Source: Beijerinckiaceae bacterium
GTDB lineage: Bacteria; Pseudomonadota; Alphaproteobacteria; Rhizobiales; Beijerinckiaceae
NCBI GenBank assembly: GCA_947475995.1
Contig: CANJNI010000024.1
Span: 1 to 64,000 of the forward strand
Reading direction: 5' to 3'
DNA: 64,000 nt
The notes beneath the pieces are model-generated. The model did not search any database, was not told where the DNA came from, and saw only the letters and a list, made by a program, of their open reading frames with translations. The position numbers were made by a program, and so were the translations under genes. Positions within the stretch are counted from its first letter, which is position 1. The number at the start of each line of letters is the position of its first letter. This document shows positions 54,320-63,271 of the stretch, in pieces.

Positions 54320-55486
54320 TCAAAAATTGTCGAGACTGAAGAAGCCGTCCGTGTCGGAGAAATCCGCCACGATCTTCTTGCCCACGAGGTCTTTCAGGGT
54401 TTCGGTCGCGCCGCCGCCAAGCGTGCCGTAGCGGGCGCCGCGGTAGAAATGCGAAACCAGATATTCGTCCGTGAAGCCATAACCGCCGTGCGTTTGCAGC
54501 GCTTCGCTGGTGACGCGGATCGCCATCTCGTTCACATACATCTTGGCGACTGCCGCCAGATAGGGATCAGGAAACGGATTGGCCGAACAGGCAGCGCGAT
54601 ACAGCATGGAACGCCCAACTTCGATATCGCGGTACATTTCGGCGATCTTCCAGCGCATCCCCTGCATCGACGCAGTGGTCTTGCCGAAAATTTCGCGTCC
54701 GCGCGTGTAGCGGATCGCTTCTTCAAATGCGCCTTCGGCGAGGCCCAGCGACACGGAAGGATTCATGCAGCGCTGCGTGTTGAAGGCGCTCAGAAGCTTC
54801 TTGAAGCCGTTGTCGGTGATGATGAGATTCTCGACCGGAAGCTCCATGTCGTGGAACTGTATCTCCGCAAGATTTTCGCCGCCCATCGTGTGATAGCGCG
54901 CCGTCACCTCGAAGCCCTTGGTCTTCGGGTCGACCAGAACGCAGCCGATGCCTTCGCGGCCCGGCACACCGTTGACGCGCGTAAACACGATGAAGCAATG
55001 CGCTTCGTCGGCACGGCTGATGAGCGTCTTCGTGCCGTTCAGCACCACGCGATCGTTGTGAACGACCGTGTTGGTCTTATAGTTGGCGACGTCAGTGCCG
55101 GCGTGCGGCTCGGTCATGCAGATGGCGAGAATCGTCTCGCCCGTCACGACGCCGGGCAAGAACTTCTGCTTCACATGGTCGGGCGCATAGACCGAAATGA
55201 TGCGGTTCTGCGCGCCCATGGCGCTCATCACGGCCATTGAGGTCGCGTAGCAGACCTTGGCGATTTCCTCGAGCACCAGAACGCAATCGAGCACCGGCAG
55301 CCCCAGCCCGCCATATTCCTCCGGCACTGCCATGCCGAGAACGCCGATATCCGCCAGATCCTTGATGTTCTCGAACGGGAAGGTTCCATCCTGCCACTTG
55401 TGGACACGGGGACGGAATTTTTCCTGTACGAGTTCGCGAACGCTGCCGACCATGGCGCGCTGCTCGGCTGTCATTCGGAAGTCCAT
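54320..55486 (-). CDS. Acyl-CoA dehydrogenase
   Basis: This 388-residue flavoprotein is a standard-length acyl-CoA dehydrogenase: AICMTEPHAGTDVANYK, LNGTKTLISRAD, the helix EALQTHGGYGFTDEY and the flavin-binding end YGTLGGGATETLKDLVGKK. At the end of that helix the usual catalytic Glu region reads GTLGGGATE, so the base should be checked. ATG 55486 follows GGAGTGG. It lies between MmgE/PrpD and the CitE-like gene. Confidence 0.88.
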   Translation of the reverse strand: MDFRMTAEQRAMVGSVRELVQEKFRPRVHKWQDGTFPFENIKDLADIGVLGMAVPEEYGGLGLPVLDCVLVLEEIAKVCYATSMAVMSAMGAQNRIISVYAPDHVKQKFLPGVVTGETILAICMTEPHAGTDVANYKTNTVVHNDRVVLNGTKTLISRADEAHCFIVFTRVNGVPGREGIGCVLVDPKTKGFEVTARYHTMGGENLAEIQFHDMELPVENLIITDNGFKKLLSAFNTQRCMNPSVSLGLAEGAFEEAIRYTRGREIFGKTTASMQGMRWKIAEMYRDIEVGRSMLYRAACSANPFPDPYLAAVAKMYVNEMAIRVTSEALQTHGGYGFTDEYLVSHFYRGARYGTLGGGATETLKDLVGKKIVADFSDTDGFFSLDNF

Positions 55487-55569
55487 CGTTCCACTCCATT
55501 CGGTGAACCGGAAGCATCGGTCCGGCAAATCTCTCAAACCTGAATCACAAAGGCTGGTCTGTCTTGTCT

Positions 55570-56997
55570 TCAGGCTGTTGCTAGCAAACGCACGAGTGAT
55601 TCTGCCTTCGGAAGCTGTTCCAGATTTGCAATCGCCTCGCTGAAACGCCTTGCGGTATCGGCAGGCCACGCCAATCCGCTGAAGCGCAGGCAATCGGCAA
55701 ATTTCTTGTCGAAATCCGCCCGCGTCATCGGAGCGTTCGGGTGTCCGCGCGGATAATCCACGCGCGCCTCGAAGACGCCATCTTCCGTCTCTACGCGCAG
55801 CAGCGTGGGCGAGATCGTGCGCCCCCACTCGCGTTCAATCTCCGCGTCCTCGAAACATTCGGTCATGGCCGCGAGGCGCAAGGGTTCGGGACGCTTCAGG
55901 CCTTCCGCCGACAGATGCATCAGCCCGACCTCTCCGTCGGCCAGCGCGCAACCTACCGTGTAGGGAATGCTGAACTGCGCCTGGACAACCGTCGTCGGCG
56001 CACGGCGAATGTCAGGCGGCGTACAGACAGCCTCGTAGGCCTGATGATTGGTGAAGGACTGGATGCGCCGCACGCGGTCGAGCCGGAAGCCGGGTTGCTG
56101 ACGAATGATCAATGCCGCGTCAATGGCCGTGTGGTCGAAGCGGCAGCACGGATAAGGCTTGTAGCTCAGGCCCTCCAGCTCGAACCGCGCTCCCAGATCG
56201 GCGCGCAAGACTTGCGGATCGTAGGCGTCGCGCAGATAGGACCGGAACAGGCCGTCAACGCCCTCGAACGTCTGCTGCGCGCCACGAATTTCGCGCAGCG
56301 CAAGTTCCACCGCAACGATGGCCGATCTTGCGGCAAAGCCGGGCTGCATACGTTTTGTGGTGGCCGCATCGCGGGTGACCTGATGGGTCCCGGCCGCCTG
56401 ACTGTAGACGATGCCCAGCGCATTCATGGTCTGGCGCGCATCGAGTTTCATGATGCGGGCGGCCGCAGCGGTCGCGCCGAAATGCCCGAACAGCGAGGTA
56501 TACATGAACCCGCTTTCGATGATCCCGATGCGGGTCGCCATTCCCAGACGACACACAAGTTCGAGCCCGGCCACGGCGCCCGCGATCAGATCCGCGCCGG
56601 TGGCGTCGCCGGAGAGTTCGGCTGCCGCAAGAGCAGCCGGAACCACCGAGACGCCCGCATGCAACACTGCCGCGTCGTGCGTGTCGTCATAATCGCGCGC
56701 GTGGGCCATCATGCCGTTGATGAGAGCAGCGTGGTGGGCGGGTACGCGATGCGGCGAACACAGGATGGATGCCTGCGGGGTTCCGCCCCACGAGGTGACG
56801 AGATCGAGCACTTCGGGCACGCCCGGCGCTGATATCCCGGCTGTTGCGCAAGCCAGCGTGTCGAACAGGTTGGCCTTGGCGGCTTCCACCACCGAAACAG
56901 GAAGGTTGCTGACATTGATGGCGGAACTGAATGCGGAATAAACCTCCGCGAAATCGGGTCCGGTGTGCTTTCGCGCGTGTCCGCCGTCGCCGTGCAT
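55570..56997 (-). CDS. MmgE/PrpD-family protein
   Basis: The 475-residue protein is a full-length MmgE/PrpD member (2-methylcitrate dehydratase and cis-aconitate decarboxylase family), with NGMMAHARDYDDTHD, GLELVCRLGMATR, FGHFGATAAAARIM and KPYPCCRFDHTAIDAAL. The active-site Asp-His segment is intact. Activity on a C5 or C6 dicarboxylate is likely. ATG 56997 follows GGAGG, and a candidate operator lies just upstream. Confidence 0.88.
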   Translation of the reverse strand: MHGDGGHARKHTGPDFAEVYSAFSSAINVSNLPVSVVEAAKANLFDTLACATAGISAPGVPEVLDLVTSWGGTPQASILCSPHRVPAHHAALINGMMAHARDYDDTHDAAVLHAGVSVVPAALAAAELSGDATGADLIAGAVAGLELVCRLGMATRIGIIESGFMYTSLFGHFGATAAAARIMKLDARQTMNALGIVYSQAAGTHQVTRDAATTKRMQPGFAARSAIVAVELALREIRGAQQTFEGVDGLFRSYLRDAYDPQVLRADLGARFELEGLSYKPYPCCRFDHTAIDAALIIRQQPGFRLDRVRRIQSFTNHQAYEAVCTPPDIRRAPTTVVQAQFSIPYTVGCALADGEVGLMHLSAEGLKRPEPLRLAAMTECFEDAEIEREWGRTISPTLLRVETEDGVFEARVDYPRGHPNAPMTRADFDKKFADCLRFSGLAWPADTARRFSEAIANLEQLPKAESLVRLLATA

Positions 56998-57019
56998 GAA
57001 GAGTCCTCCCGGCTCCTAT

Positions 57020-57047
57020 TCCTATAAATCCTCTATAGGATATAGGA
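57020..57047. promoter_or_regulatory. Nested inverted repeat, probable GntR operator
   Basis: An outer TCCTATA/TATAGGA pair (57020-57026 and 57041-57047) encloses a perfect ATCCT-CTAT-AGGAT dyad (57028-57041). It lies between the GntR gene and the MmgE/PrpD start, 23 bases upstream of the latter, where bound regulator would block transcription of the downstream run. Confidence 0.6.
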
Positions 57048-57095
57048 GGTCATCGCAAGCTGCTGCGCCCCCTGGAGCCAGCAGGAAATGCATGA

Positions 57096-57842
57096 TTAGA
57101 CGATACGTCGCCCCTCCCGGGCCAGAACACTGGTCGGCTGGTCCAGCAGGTGTTTGTAGCGATTGCGCACCAGGTGTTCGAGCGCCTCGACATGCGCTTC
57201 CATCTGCGCAGCAGCGGCTTCTCCATCGCGTTTGCGGCAGGCATCCAGAATGCGCTCGTGCGCTTCCACCACATGCTTCTGGTTGCCGAACGAGTAGCGC
57301 ATTCCGTGATGCTCGCCGTCGGCCAGCAGGCTGATGGTGGACCAGAATGTCTCCAGCACCTTGTTGCCGCTGGCGCGCGCCACGATGCCGTGGAAGACCC
57401 GGTTTTCCTCGATAAAGGCAGGCTGGTCGTCCTTGATGGCCCGCATGCGGTTGATGGAGGATTCCATTTCAGCGAAGTCCGCCTCGGCGCCGTTGACGGC
57501 CGCTTCGCGGGCGAGCGCAGGTTCGACGACTTCGCGCGCCTGCAACAACGAGATGAAGGGCACATCATGCAGGCGCAGAAAAACCGAGAGCCCATGCGCC
57601 AGAACGTCGACGCTTGGATGCCGCACCAGTATGCCGCCGCCCGGTCCCGGTCGCATTTCGATCACGCCCTGGGATTCGAGAATCCGCAGACTTTCGCGCA
57701 GGGTGGGACGGCTGACGTTGTAAGTCGCCAGAAGGTCAGCTTCCGTGCCGAGGCTGTGTCCGGGCTTCAGGTTTTCCCGGATCACCTTTTCCAGAAGCGC
57801 CTGCACCACCTGCTCGGCCTTGCTGCTGCTGACCGTCACCAT
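57096..57842 (-). CDS. GntR-family (FadR subfamily) transcriptional regulator
   Basis: This 248-residue protein has an N-terminal winged helix (LGTEADLLATYNVSRPTLRESLRILESQG) abbreviated here as TYNVSRPTLRESLR, and a helical FCD effector domain with metal-type His residues (NRVFHGIVARAS, EAHERILDA, EAHVEALEHL). FadR-type FCD regulators sense carboxylates or their CoA esters. The gene is embedded in the operon it probably controls, beginning 3 bases from the crotonase stop. Confidence 0.85.
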   Translation of the reverse strand: MVTVSSSKAEQVVQALLEKVIRENLKPGHSLGTEADLLATYNVSRPTLRESLRILESQGVIEMRPGPGGGILVRHPSVDVLAHGLSVFLRLHDVPFISLLQAREVVEPALAREAAVNGAEADFAEMESSINRMRAIKDDQPAFIEENRVFHGIVARASGNKVLETFWSTISLLADGEHHGMRYSFGNQKHVVEAHERILDACRKRDGEAAAAQMEAHVEALEHLVRNRYKHLLDQPTSVLAREGRRIV

Positions 57843-57844
57843 AT

Positions 57845-58669
57845 TCAAGCTTTCTTGCTGCGCGGAGCAAAACGAGGCGGCCGCTTTTCAGCAAAGGCAG
57901 CAAGTCCCTCGGCGTAATCCGTCGAACCTAGCACATGCATCAGCGCCTGCCGTTCGATCTCCAGACCCTTTGCGAGCGTCGTTTCGATTCCCTCGCGGAT
58001 TGCTTTCTTGGCCAGAGCCGAAGCCGTGGGAGAACGACTCGCCAGAAGTGCGGCGAAGGCCACGAGCTTTTCGTCGAAGCTTTCCGGCGCAAAGACCATG
58101 TTGACCAGACCGATCTCGGCGGCCCGTTCGGCCGTCACCGGCTCTCCCGACAGGATCATTTCCAGTGCGCGCGGCACGCCGACAACGCGCGGCAAACGTT
58201 GCGACCCCCCTGCTCCCGGAAAGGCTCCGATGCGGGCCTCCGTGAGGCCGATCTGCACGCCCGTCATGGCGATGCGTATGTCGCATCCGAGCGCCATCTC
58301 GCAACCGCCCCCGAGCGCCAACCCATTCAACGCGGCGATGGTGGGCATCGGGGCGGCATCGAGCGCATTGATGGCGTCATTGATGGCGCGATTGTGGGCG
58401 ATGCGCGCGAGCTCCGCCATGTCCCGACGTTCCTTGAGGTCGGCGCCTGCGCAAAACGCCCTGCCCGTGCCACGCACGACCAGCACACGCGCGTCCCCGG
58501 CCAGCACGTCCTGCACGATGTCGCGCAGGGCGTTGGTCATGTCCACGCCGAGCGCATTCATCCGCTCGGGGCGATTGAGACGTATCTGGGCGACGCCTGT
58601 CGCGATCTCTTCGACCACAACGCCATCGCGCGACATCGGCAAGGATAGAATCTTTTCAAAGCCGCTCAT
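57845..58669 (-). CDS. Enoyl-CoA hydratase/isomerase (crotonase) family protein
   Basis: The 274-residue crotonase has GTGRAFCAGADLKERRD, LALGGGCEMALGCDIRIA and LTEARIGAFPGAGGSQRL, including both catalytic glutamates. It would hydrate an unsaturated acyl-CoA; in this operon it could replace the MaoC-type itaconyl-CoA hydratase. Its ATG overlaps the CoA-transferase stop by 4 bases. Confidence 0.87.
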   Translation of the reverse strand: MSGFEKILSLPMSRDGVVVEEIATGVAQIRLNRPERMNALGVDMTNALRDIVQDVLAGDARVLVVRGTGRAFCAGADLKERRDMAELARIAHNRAINDAINALDAAPMPTIAALNGLALGGGCEMALGCDIRIAMTGVQIGLTEARIGAFPGAGGSQRLPRVVGVPRALEMILSGEPVTAERAAEIGLVNMVFAPESFDEKLVAFAALLASRSPTASALAKKAIREGIETTLAKGLEIERQALMHVLGSTDYAEGLAAFAEKRPPRFAPRSKKA

Positions 58670-59955
58670 TGGGCCGCCATATGTTGAGCGGCGGATGCTG
58701 AGTGCACTGCTGCCAGAAGGCTTTCACGGAAATCCGGATGAGCAATCGCCGCGAGCCGTTCGGCGCGCACCGACAGAGGCTGGCCCCACAATTCCGCGAC
58801 GCCGAATTCCGTCACCACCACATCAATGTCGGACCGCGCAGTCGTTACCGGTCGACCGCCCAACGAAGCCACGATGCGAGAATTCTTTCCGTCCGGAGTT
58901 GTCGATGGAATCGCAAAGATCGACCGTCCACCGCGCGAGACGCGAGCGCCACGCACAAAGTCAACCTGCCCTCCGACTGCGCCGAGATAGCGCCCGCCGG
59001 CAATCTCGGAATTAGCCTGCCCGGACAGGTCGATCTCGATAGCCGAATTGATGGTGTGCAGGGCGTGAAGTTGGGCCATGGTCGCCGGGCTGTGCGTATA
59101 TTCAACCGACTTCAGCGCAATTGCGGGATTATCGTGCGCGTGATCGAGCAACCTTCGTGTGCCGAACAGGCCGCCGATGGTGGACAGTCCGGCGTCGAGA
59201 CCGCGATACGCATTTGTGACAACGCCGCGCTCGACCAGATCGACAAACACATCCGACACCACGCCGCTGTGAACCCCGAGATCGCGATGATGGAACAAGG
59301 CCCTGCCGACCGCGACGGGCAGCGTGCCGATCCCAAGCTGCACGGTGGCGCGATCCGGGATGAGTTCCGCAACACGACGCGCGACAGCGACTTCAGTGCT
59401 GGATGGTTCCGGATCGGGCATCAGTATTTCATCGCCATCAGCGATGACAAAATGATCGATATCCTGCGCCTGCACCAGCGCATCGTGGCGGGTCAGCGGC
59501 AAGCGCTCGTCAATTTCCGCAATGACGCAACGGGCGGACTGGATCATCGCTTGCGTAAAGTCGCAGATGACCCCCACGGAATAAACGCCGGTTTCCGGCA
59601 TCGGACGGGCGCGGATCAGCGCAACATCAACCGGAATGATGTGGCGGCGCAGAAGCTCCGGCACCTGCGACACATGTGTGGGGATGATGTCGATCAAACC
59701 CGCAGCCGTGAGACGACGGTTGGACCCTGCTCCGTTTAATCCGAAAACCGAAAACGGATGCAAATTGCGGGGCGCGAGCGTGTCGCCCGCCAACATGCCG
59801 ACGAACAGGCGAACACCGGACGGCAAAAAGTCCTTTTGCGACATCAGCGCGCGCGTCAACCCTCGCGGCTCGCCAATCGCTTGCGGCCAGCTGATGACAT
59901 CGCCGATTCGAAGAACCGCCGCGAAGTCGAAAGAACTGGCGGAAGGATGCCCCAT
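58666..59955 (-). CDS. Acetyl-CoA hydrolase/4-hydroxybutyrate-type CoA-transferase
   Basis: The 429-residue protein is a class I-type CoA-transferase of the acetyl-CoA hydrolase family with VQLGIGTLPVAVGRAL and the conserved-Glu segment INSAIEIDLSGQANSE, followed by GGQVDFVRGARVSRGG and VVTEFGVAELWG. The family includes itaconate CoA-transferases (Ict/RipA). It is first in the catabolic run and coupled to the crotonase. Confidence 0.85.
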   Translation of the reverse strand: MGHPSASSFDFAAVLRIGDVISWPQAIGEPRGLTRALMSQKDFLPSGVRLFVGMLAGDTLAPRNLHPFSVFGLNGAGSNRRLTAAGLIDIIPTHVSQVPELLRRHIIPVDVALIRARPMPETGVYSVGVICDFTQAMIQSARCVIAEIDERLPLTRHDALVQAQDIDHFVIADGDEILMPDPEPSSTEVAVARRVAELIPDRATVQLGIGTLPVAVGRALFHHRDLGVHSGVVSDVFVDLVERGVVTNAYRGLDAGLSTIGGLFGTRRLLDHAHDNPAIALKSVEYTHSPATMAQLHALHTINSAIEIDLSGQANSEIAGGRYLGAVGGQVDFVRGARVSRGGRSIFAIPSTTPDGKNSRIVASLGGRPVTTARSDIDVVVTEFGVAELWGQPLSVRAERLAAIAHPDFRESLLAAVHSASAAQHMAAQ

Positions 59956-59972
59956 GGTGGAATGCCTGTATG

Positions 59973-59985
59973 ACGACTCAGTCGT
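59973..59985. promoter_or_regulatory. 13-bp palindrome upstream of the CoA-transferase gene
   Basis: ACGACT-C-AGTCGT is a perfect 6-1-6 inverted repeat 18 bases upstream of the ATG at 59955. It differs from the nested repeat at 57020-57047, so it may be a second operator for another regulator or be fortuitous. Confidence 0.45.
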
Positions 59986-60051
59986 GTATCCGGCGAGCCA
60001 TGCACGCGCTTCGCCATCAGCAGAGACAGAGCGGCTCGTCGACCGACGATG

Positions 60052-60085
60052 AAAAAGCGTCGGCCCGGCGCAAACCGGGCCGACG
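60052..60085 (-). terminator. Intrinsic terminator of the TctB-TctA-Bug operon
   Basis: Read on the minus strand, an 11-bp GC stem (CGTCGGCCCGG with CCGGGCCGACG, loop of six) is followed by CTTTTTC. It lies directly after the Bug receptor stop at 60094. Confidence 0.88.
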
Positions 60086-60093
60086 ATGCGAGA

Positions 60094-61050
60094 TCAATCT
60101 CCGGTGATGTTGTTCTTCTCGGCCAGTTCCTTCCAACGACCCAATTCGGTCAGCACTGTCTTCGAGAATTCGTCGATGGACATCTTCGCCGGCAAGGCCG
60201 CCTGCTTCTCGATGAACGCGACCGCTTCCGGCGTATTCACGACGGTGTTCACGCCCTCATTGATCTTGGCCAGCACGTCGGCAGGCGCTCCGCTGGTGAC
60301 GAAGACGCCCCACCAGATATCGGTTTCGGCGCCCGGGAATCCGGCCTCGGCGACGGTGGGAACATTCGGCAGCGCCGTCGTCCGCGTCGGGCTCATGACG
60401 CCGACCGCCGTCACTGATTTGTTGAGGACGGCGGGCAGCACGGTGGTGACGGTGCCGAAGTAAATGTCGAGCCTGCCGCCGAGGAGATCAATCATCGCCT
60501 CGTTGCCGCCCTTGTAGTTCACCGCTTCCAGCTTCACGCCCGCCACGCTCGCGAACAGTTCCGCCGCGAAAGTGGTGCTGCTTGCGCCCAGCGCGCCGTA
60601 GAAAATCTTCTGCGTCTTGGCGAGGCGCACGACCTCTTTCAGATCGGGCAACGGAATGCGGCTGCCGGTCACGCCGATCATCTGGCCGCGCATCGCCATC
60701 GCGACAGGCTTGAGATCCTTGAGCGGATCGAACGGCATCGACTTCTGCACCGCCGCATTGATCGTGTAGCTGCTGGAGCTGAAGAGCATGGTGTAACCGT
60801 CGGGCCGCGCCTTCGCGACTGCCGCAGCGCCAATCGCGCCGCCCGCGCCCGCGCGGTTCTCGACAAGCACTGACTGCTTCCAGAGCTTGCTCAGTCCGTC
60901 GGCCACGAAACGTCCGAAAATATCGTTCGACGCGCCGGCGGAAAAAGGGATGATCAGCGTCACCGGCTTGTTGGGATATTGCTGCGCCAAGACAGGCGAT
61001 GTCGCCAGCACCATGCTTGCCAGCAGCAGCTTTGAAAGACTGGATTTCAT
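60094..61050 (-). CDS. Bug-family TTT solute-binding receptor
   Basis: This 318-residue protein has a signal peptide (ending near VLA-QQ) and the Bug motifs KPVTLIIPFSAGASNDIFGR and NRAGAGGAIGAAAVAKA. It is the extracytoplasmic receptor of the adjacent TctBA importer. ATG 61050 has a GGAGGAGG site upstream. Ligand probably a di- or tricarboxylate, unresolved. Confidence 0.88.
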   Translation of the reverse strand: MKSSLSKLLLASMVLATSPVLAQQYPNKPVTLIIPFSAGASNDIFGRFVADGLSKLWKQSVLVENRAGAGGAIGAAAVAKARPDGYTMLFSSSSYTINAAVQKSMPFDPLKDLKPVAMAMRGQMIGVTGSRIPLPDLKEVVRLAKTQKIFYGALGASSTTFAAELFASVAGVKLEAVNYKGGNEAMIDLLGGRLDIYFGTVTTVLPAVLNKSVTAVGVMSPTRTTALPNVPTVAEAGFPGAETDIWWGVFVTSGAPADVLAKINEGVNTVVNTPEAVAFIEKQAALPAKMSIDEFSKTVLTELGRWKELAEKNNITGD

Positions 61051-61113
61051 GTTCGTTTCCTCCTCCGTTGCAACGTCATGCACGCACGACGTCTGAACAT
61101 CTCAACACATGCG

Positions 61114-62619
61114 CTAACCGGCTTCCGCGAACACCTCGTCGCGGCTCTTGCGGATCTTCGGCAGGCTTGCGGCGATCAGCAGAATGGCTGCAAGCGTCAG
61201 GAAACCGGCCGAGATCGGCTGCGTTAAGAACACGCTGTAGTCGCCCTGCGAGAAAATCAACGCACGGCGGAAGTTTTCTTCCAGCAGCGGCCCCAGCACG
61301 AAACCCAGGATCAGCGGCGCAGGCTCGCATTCGAGCTTGCGGAACATGTAGCCCACGAAGCCGAAACCTGCAGCGAGAAACACATCGAAGCTGGTGAAGC
61401 GCGCCGAATAGGCGCCGATGCAGCAGAACAGCAGGATGGCCGGGAACAAGGCCCTGTAGGGAATGCTCAGCAATTTCACCCACAGGCCGACAAGCGGAAG
61501 ATTCAGGACCAGCAGCATCAGATTGCCGATCCACATCGACACGACCATCCCCCAGAAGATTTCCGGATTTTTGGTCATGACCTGCGGGCCGGGCTGAATA
61601 TTGTACATGATCATGGCCGCCAGCATCAGCGCCATGGTGGGGCTGCCCGGAATGCCGAGCGCCAGCGTCGGGATGAAAGCCGTCTGGGCTGCAGCGTTGT
61701 TGGCGGATTCAGGTCCCGCCACGCCCTCGATTGCCCCCTTGCCGAGCATGTGGCGATATTTCGAGACTTTCTTTTCCAGCCCGTAGGCAAAGAACGAGCC
61801 CAGCACGGGTCCGGCGCCCGGCAGAATGCCCAACAGACTGCCGATAGCGGTGCCGCGAATGATCGGCGGAACCATGCGACGAAAATCCTCGCGGTTCGGC
61901 ATCAACTGGCCGATTTTCTTGACGGAGGTTTCCCGCACCGTGTTGTCGCCAAGGCTTGCGATGACCTCGCCAAACGCGAAGACGCCAACGGCGATCACGA
62001 TAAACTCGATGCCTTCCTGCAACTCCGGATAGTTGAAGTTGAAACGCTGCGCGCCCGACGTGATGTCCGTGCCGACCATGCCAAGCAGGATGCCGATGAA
62101 GATCATCCCCACCGCCTTCGGGACGGAACCCGACGACAGCGAGATCGCCCCCACCAGTCCAACCACCATCAGGGAGAAATATTCCGGCCCGCCGAACCTG
62201 AAGGCGACGGTTGCGAGCGGCGCAGCAAAGGCGGCCAGCACGATGGTGCCGACGCAGCCCGCCGCAAAGGAACCGATAGCGGCTGTCGCAATCGCGACGC
62301 CCGCGCGGCCCTGCCGGGCCATCTGATAGCCGTCAATGACGGTGATGACCGACGATGTTTCTCCCGGCAGATTCACCAGAATGGCGGTCGTCGAACCACC
62401 ATATTGCGCGCCGTAGTAAATCGCCGCGAGCATGATGAGCGCGCCCGTCGGATCGAGCGCAAATGTAAACGGCAGCAGCATGGAGATCGTCGCCAGCGGG
62501 CCGAGACCCGGCAAGACGCCGATCAGCGTTCCCAGCGTGCATCCGATCAGCGCATAGAGCAGGTTCTGCGCCGACATGGCGGTCGAGAACCCGAGAGCGA
62601 GATTGCTGAAAATGTCCAT
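61114..62619 (-). CDS. tctA: TctA-family large permease subunit
   Basis: The 501-residue membrane protein has about 11 hydrophobic helices and the TctA motifs GCTLGTLIGVLPGLGPLATI, YYGAQYGGSTTAILVNLPGE and GVAGPESANNAAAQTAFIP. It carries out transport of a carboxylate driven by an ion gradient. It lies between TctB and the Bug receptor genes, with short gaps. Confidence 0.93.
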   Translation of the reverse strand: MDIFSNLALGFSTAMSAQNLLYALIGCTLGTLIGVLPGLGPLATISMLLPFTFALDPTGALIMLAAIYYGAQYGGSTTAILVNLPGETSSVITVIDGYQMARQGRAGVAIATAAIGSFAAGCVGTIVLAAFAAPLATVAFRFGGPEYFSLMVVGLVGAISLSSGSVPKAVGMIFIGILLGMVGTDITSGAQRFNFNYPELQEGIEFIVIAVGVFAFGEVIASLGDNTVRETSVKKIGQLMPNREDFRRMVPPIIRGTAIGSLLGILPGAGPVLGSFFAYGLEKKVSKYRHMLGKGAIEGVAGPESANNAAAQTAFIPTLALGIPGSPTMALMLAAMIMYNIQPGPQVMTKNPEIFWGMVVSMWIGNLMLLVLNLPLVGLWVKLLSIPYRALFPAILLFCCIGAYSARFTSFDVFLAAGFGFVGYMFRKLECEPAPLILGFVLGPLLEENFRRALIFSQGDYSVFLTQPISAGFLTLAAILLIAASLPKIRKSRDEVFAEAG

Positions 62620-62626
62620 GGCGCCG

Positions 62627-63088
62627 CTACTGGTAGAAGAACGCGGGAAGAAGACGGAGCTGTAATCCGAGCAATGCGACGAAAATCACCCATGTCATCG
62701 GCAGCAGGACCGCGATCGAAATCGCAACATTCCGCCATGATATCGGGGGATGCGCGAGCGCCGCGCCCACGAGCAGAACCGGCACGGTGACGACGAGCCC
62801 GGTGGGTTCGATCAGCAGACCGAACAGAACGACAGCCGCAAGGACTGCAAAGACGGTGCGGAAAGAGAAGCCTTCAAACTTTGTGGATTCCGCATGACCG
62901 CGTACCGACGCAACCAGCAGCACCAGGCCGGTGATTGCGAGCCCTATGGCGACGACCAGCGGAAAGAACCCCGGTCCCATCCGGGTGCTCGTGCCGAGCC
63001 GATAAGTAGACGCCACATACGCGACGCCGATTCCGAAAAGCAGATAGAAGAGACCGGTGAAGAAGTTCTTCTGGTCGACGATCTTCAC
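62627..63088 (-). CDS. tctB: TctB-family small permease subunit
   Basis: This 153-residue protein has four predicted helices and the TctB pattern (FTGLFYLLFGIGVAYVAST, TSTRMGPGFFPLVVAIGLA). It is the small membrane subunit of the tripartite tricarboxylate transporter and the first gene of the operon, 7 bases before tctA. Confidence 0.88.
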   Translation of the reverse strand: MKIVDQKNFFTGLFYLLFGIGVAYVASTYRLGTSTRMGPGFFPLVVAIGLAITGLVLLVASVRGHAESTKFEGFSFRTVFAVLAAVVLFGLLIEPTGLVVTVPVLLVGAALAHPPISWRNVAISIAVLLPMTWVIFVALLGLQLRLLPAFFYQ

Positions 63089-63222
63089 GTTCCGCTCCCG
63101 CGTTGCGCCGTTTCATTCGCCGCATTTCGCCGATCAAAGGCGCTTGTCGATCATCTCCGGTCGCGACCGCAAGGTCGACCCGCATTCCGCCCCTGACCAA
63201 AAGGGTAGGGTGGATGCGAAAG

Positions 63223-63251
63223 ATATTAATCTAAATGATTTCACCTGTCCA
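63223..63251 (-). promoter_or_regulatory. Promoter of the TctB-TctA-Bug operon
   Basis: On the minus strand TGGACA (63251-63246) is spaced 17 bases from TAATAT (63228-63223), upstream of tctB by about 135 bases. It lies in the gap after the CoA-transferase gene, so the importer can be expressed separately. Confidence 0.6.
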
Positions 63252-63271
63252 TGGCGTTTCACGAAGGCGTT

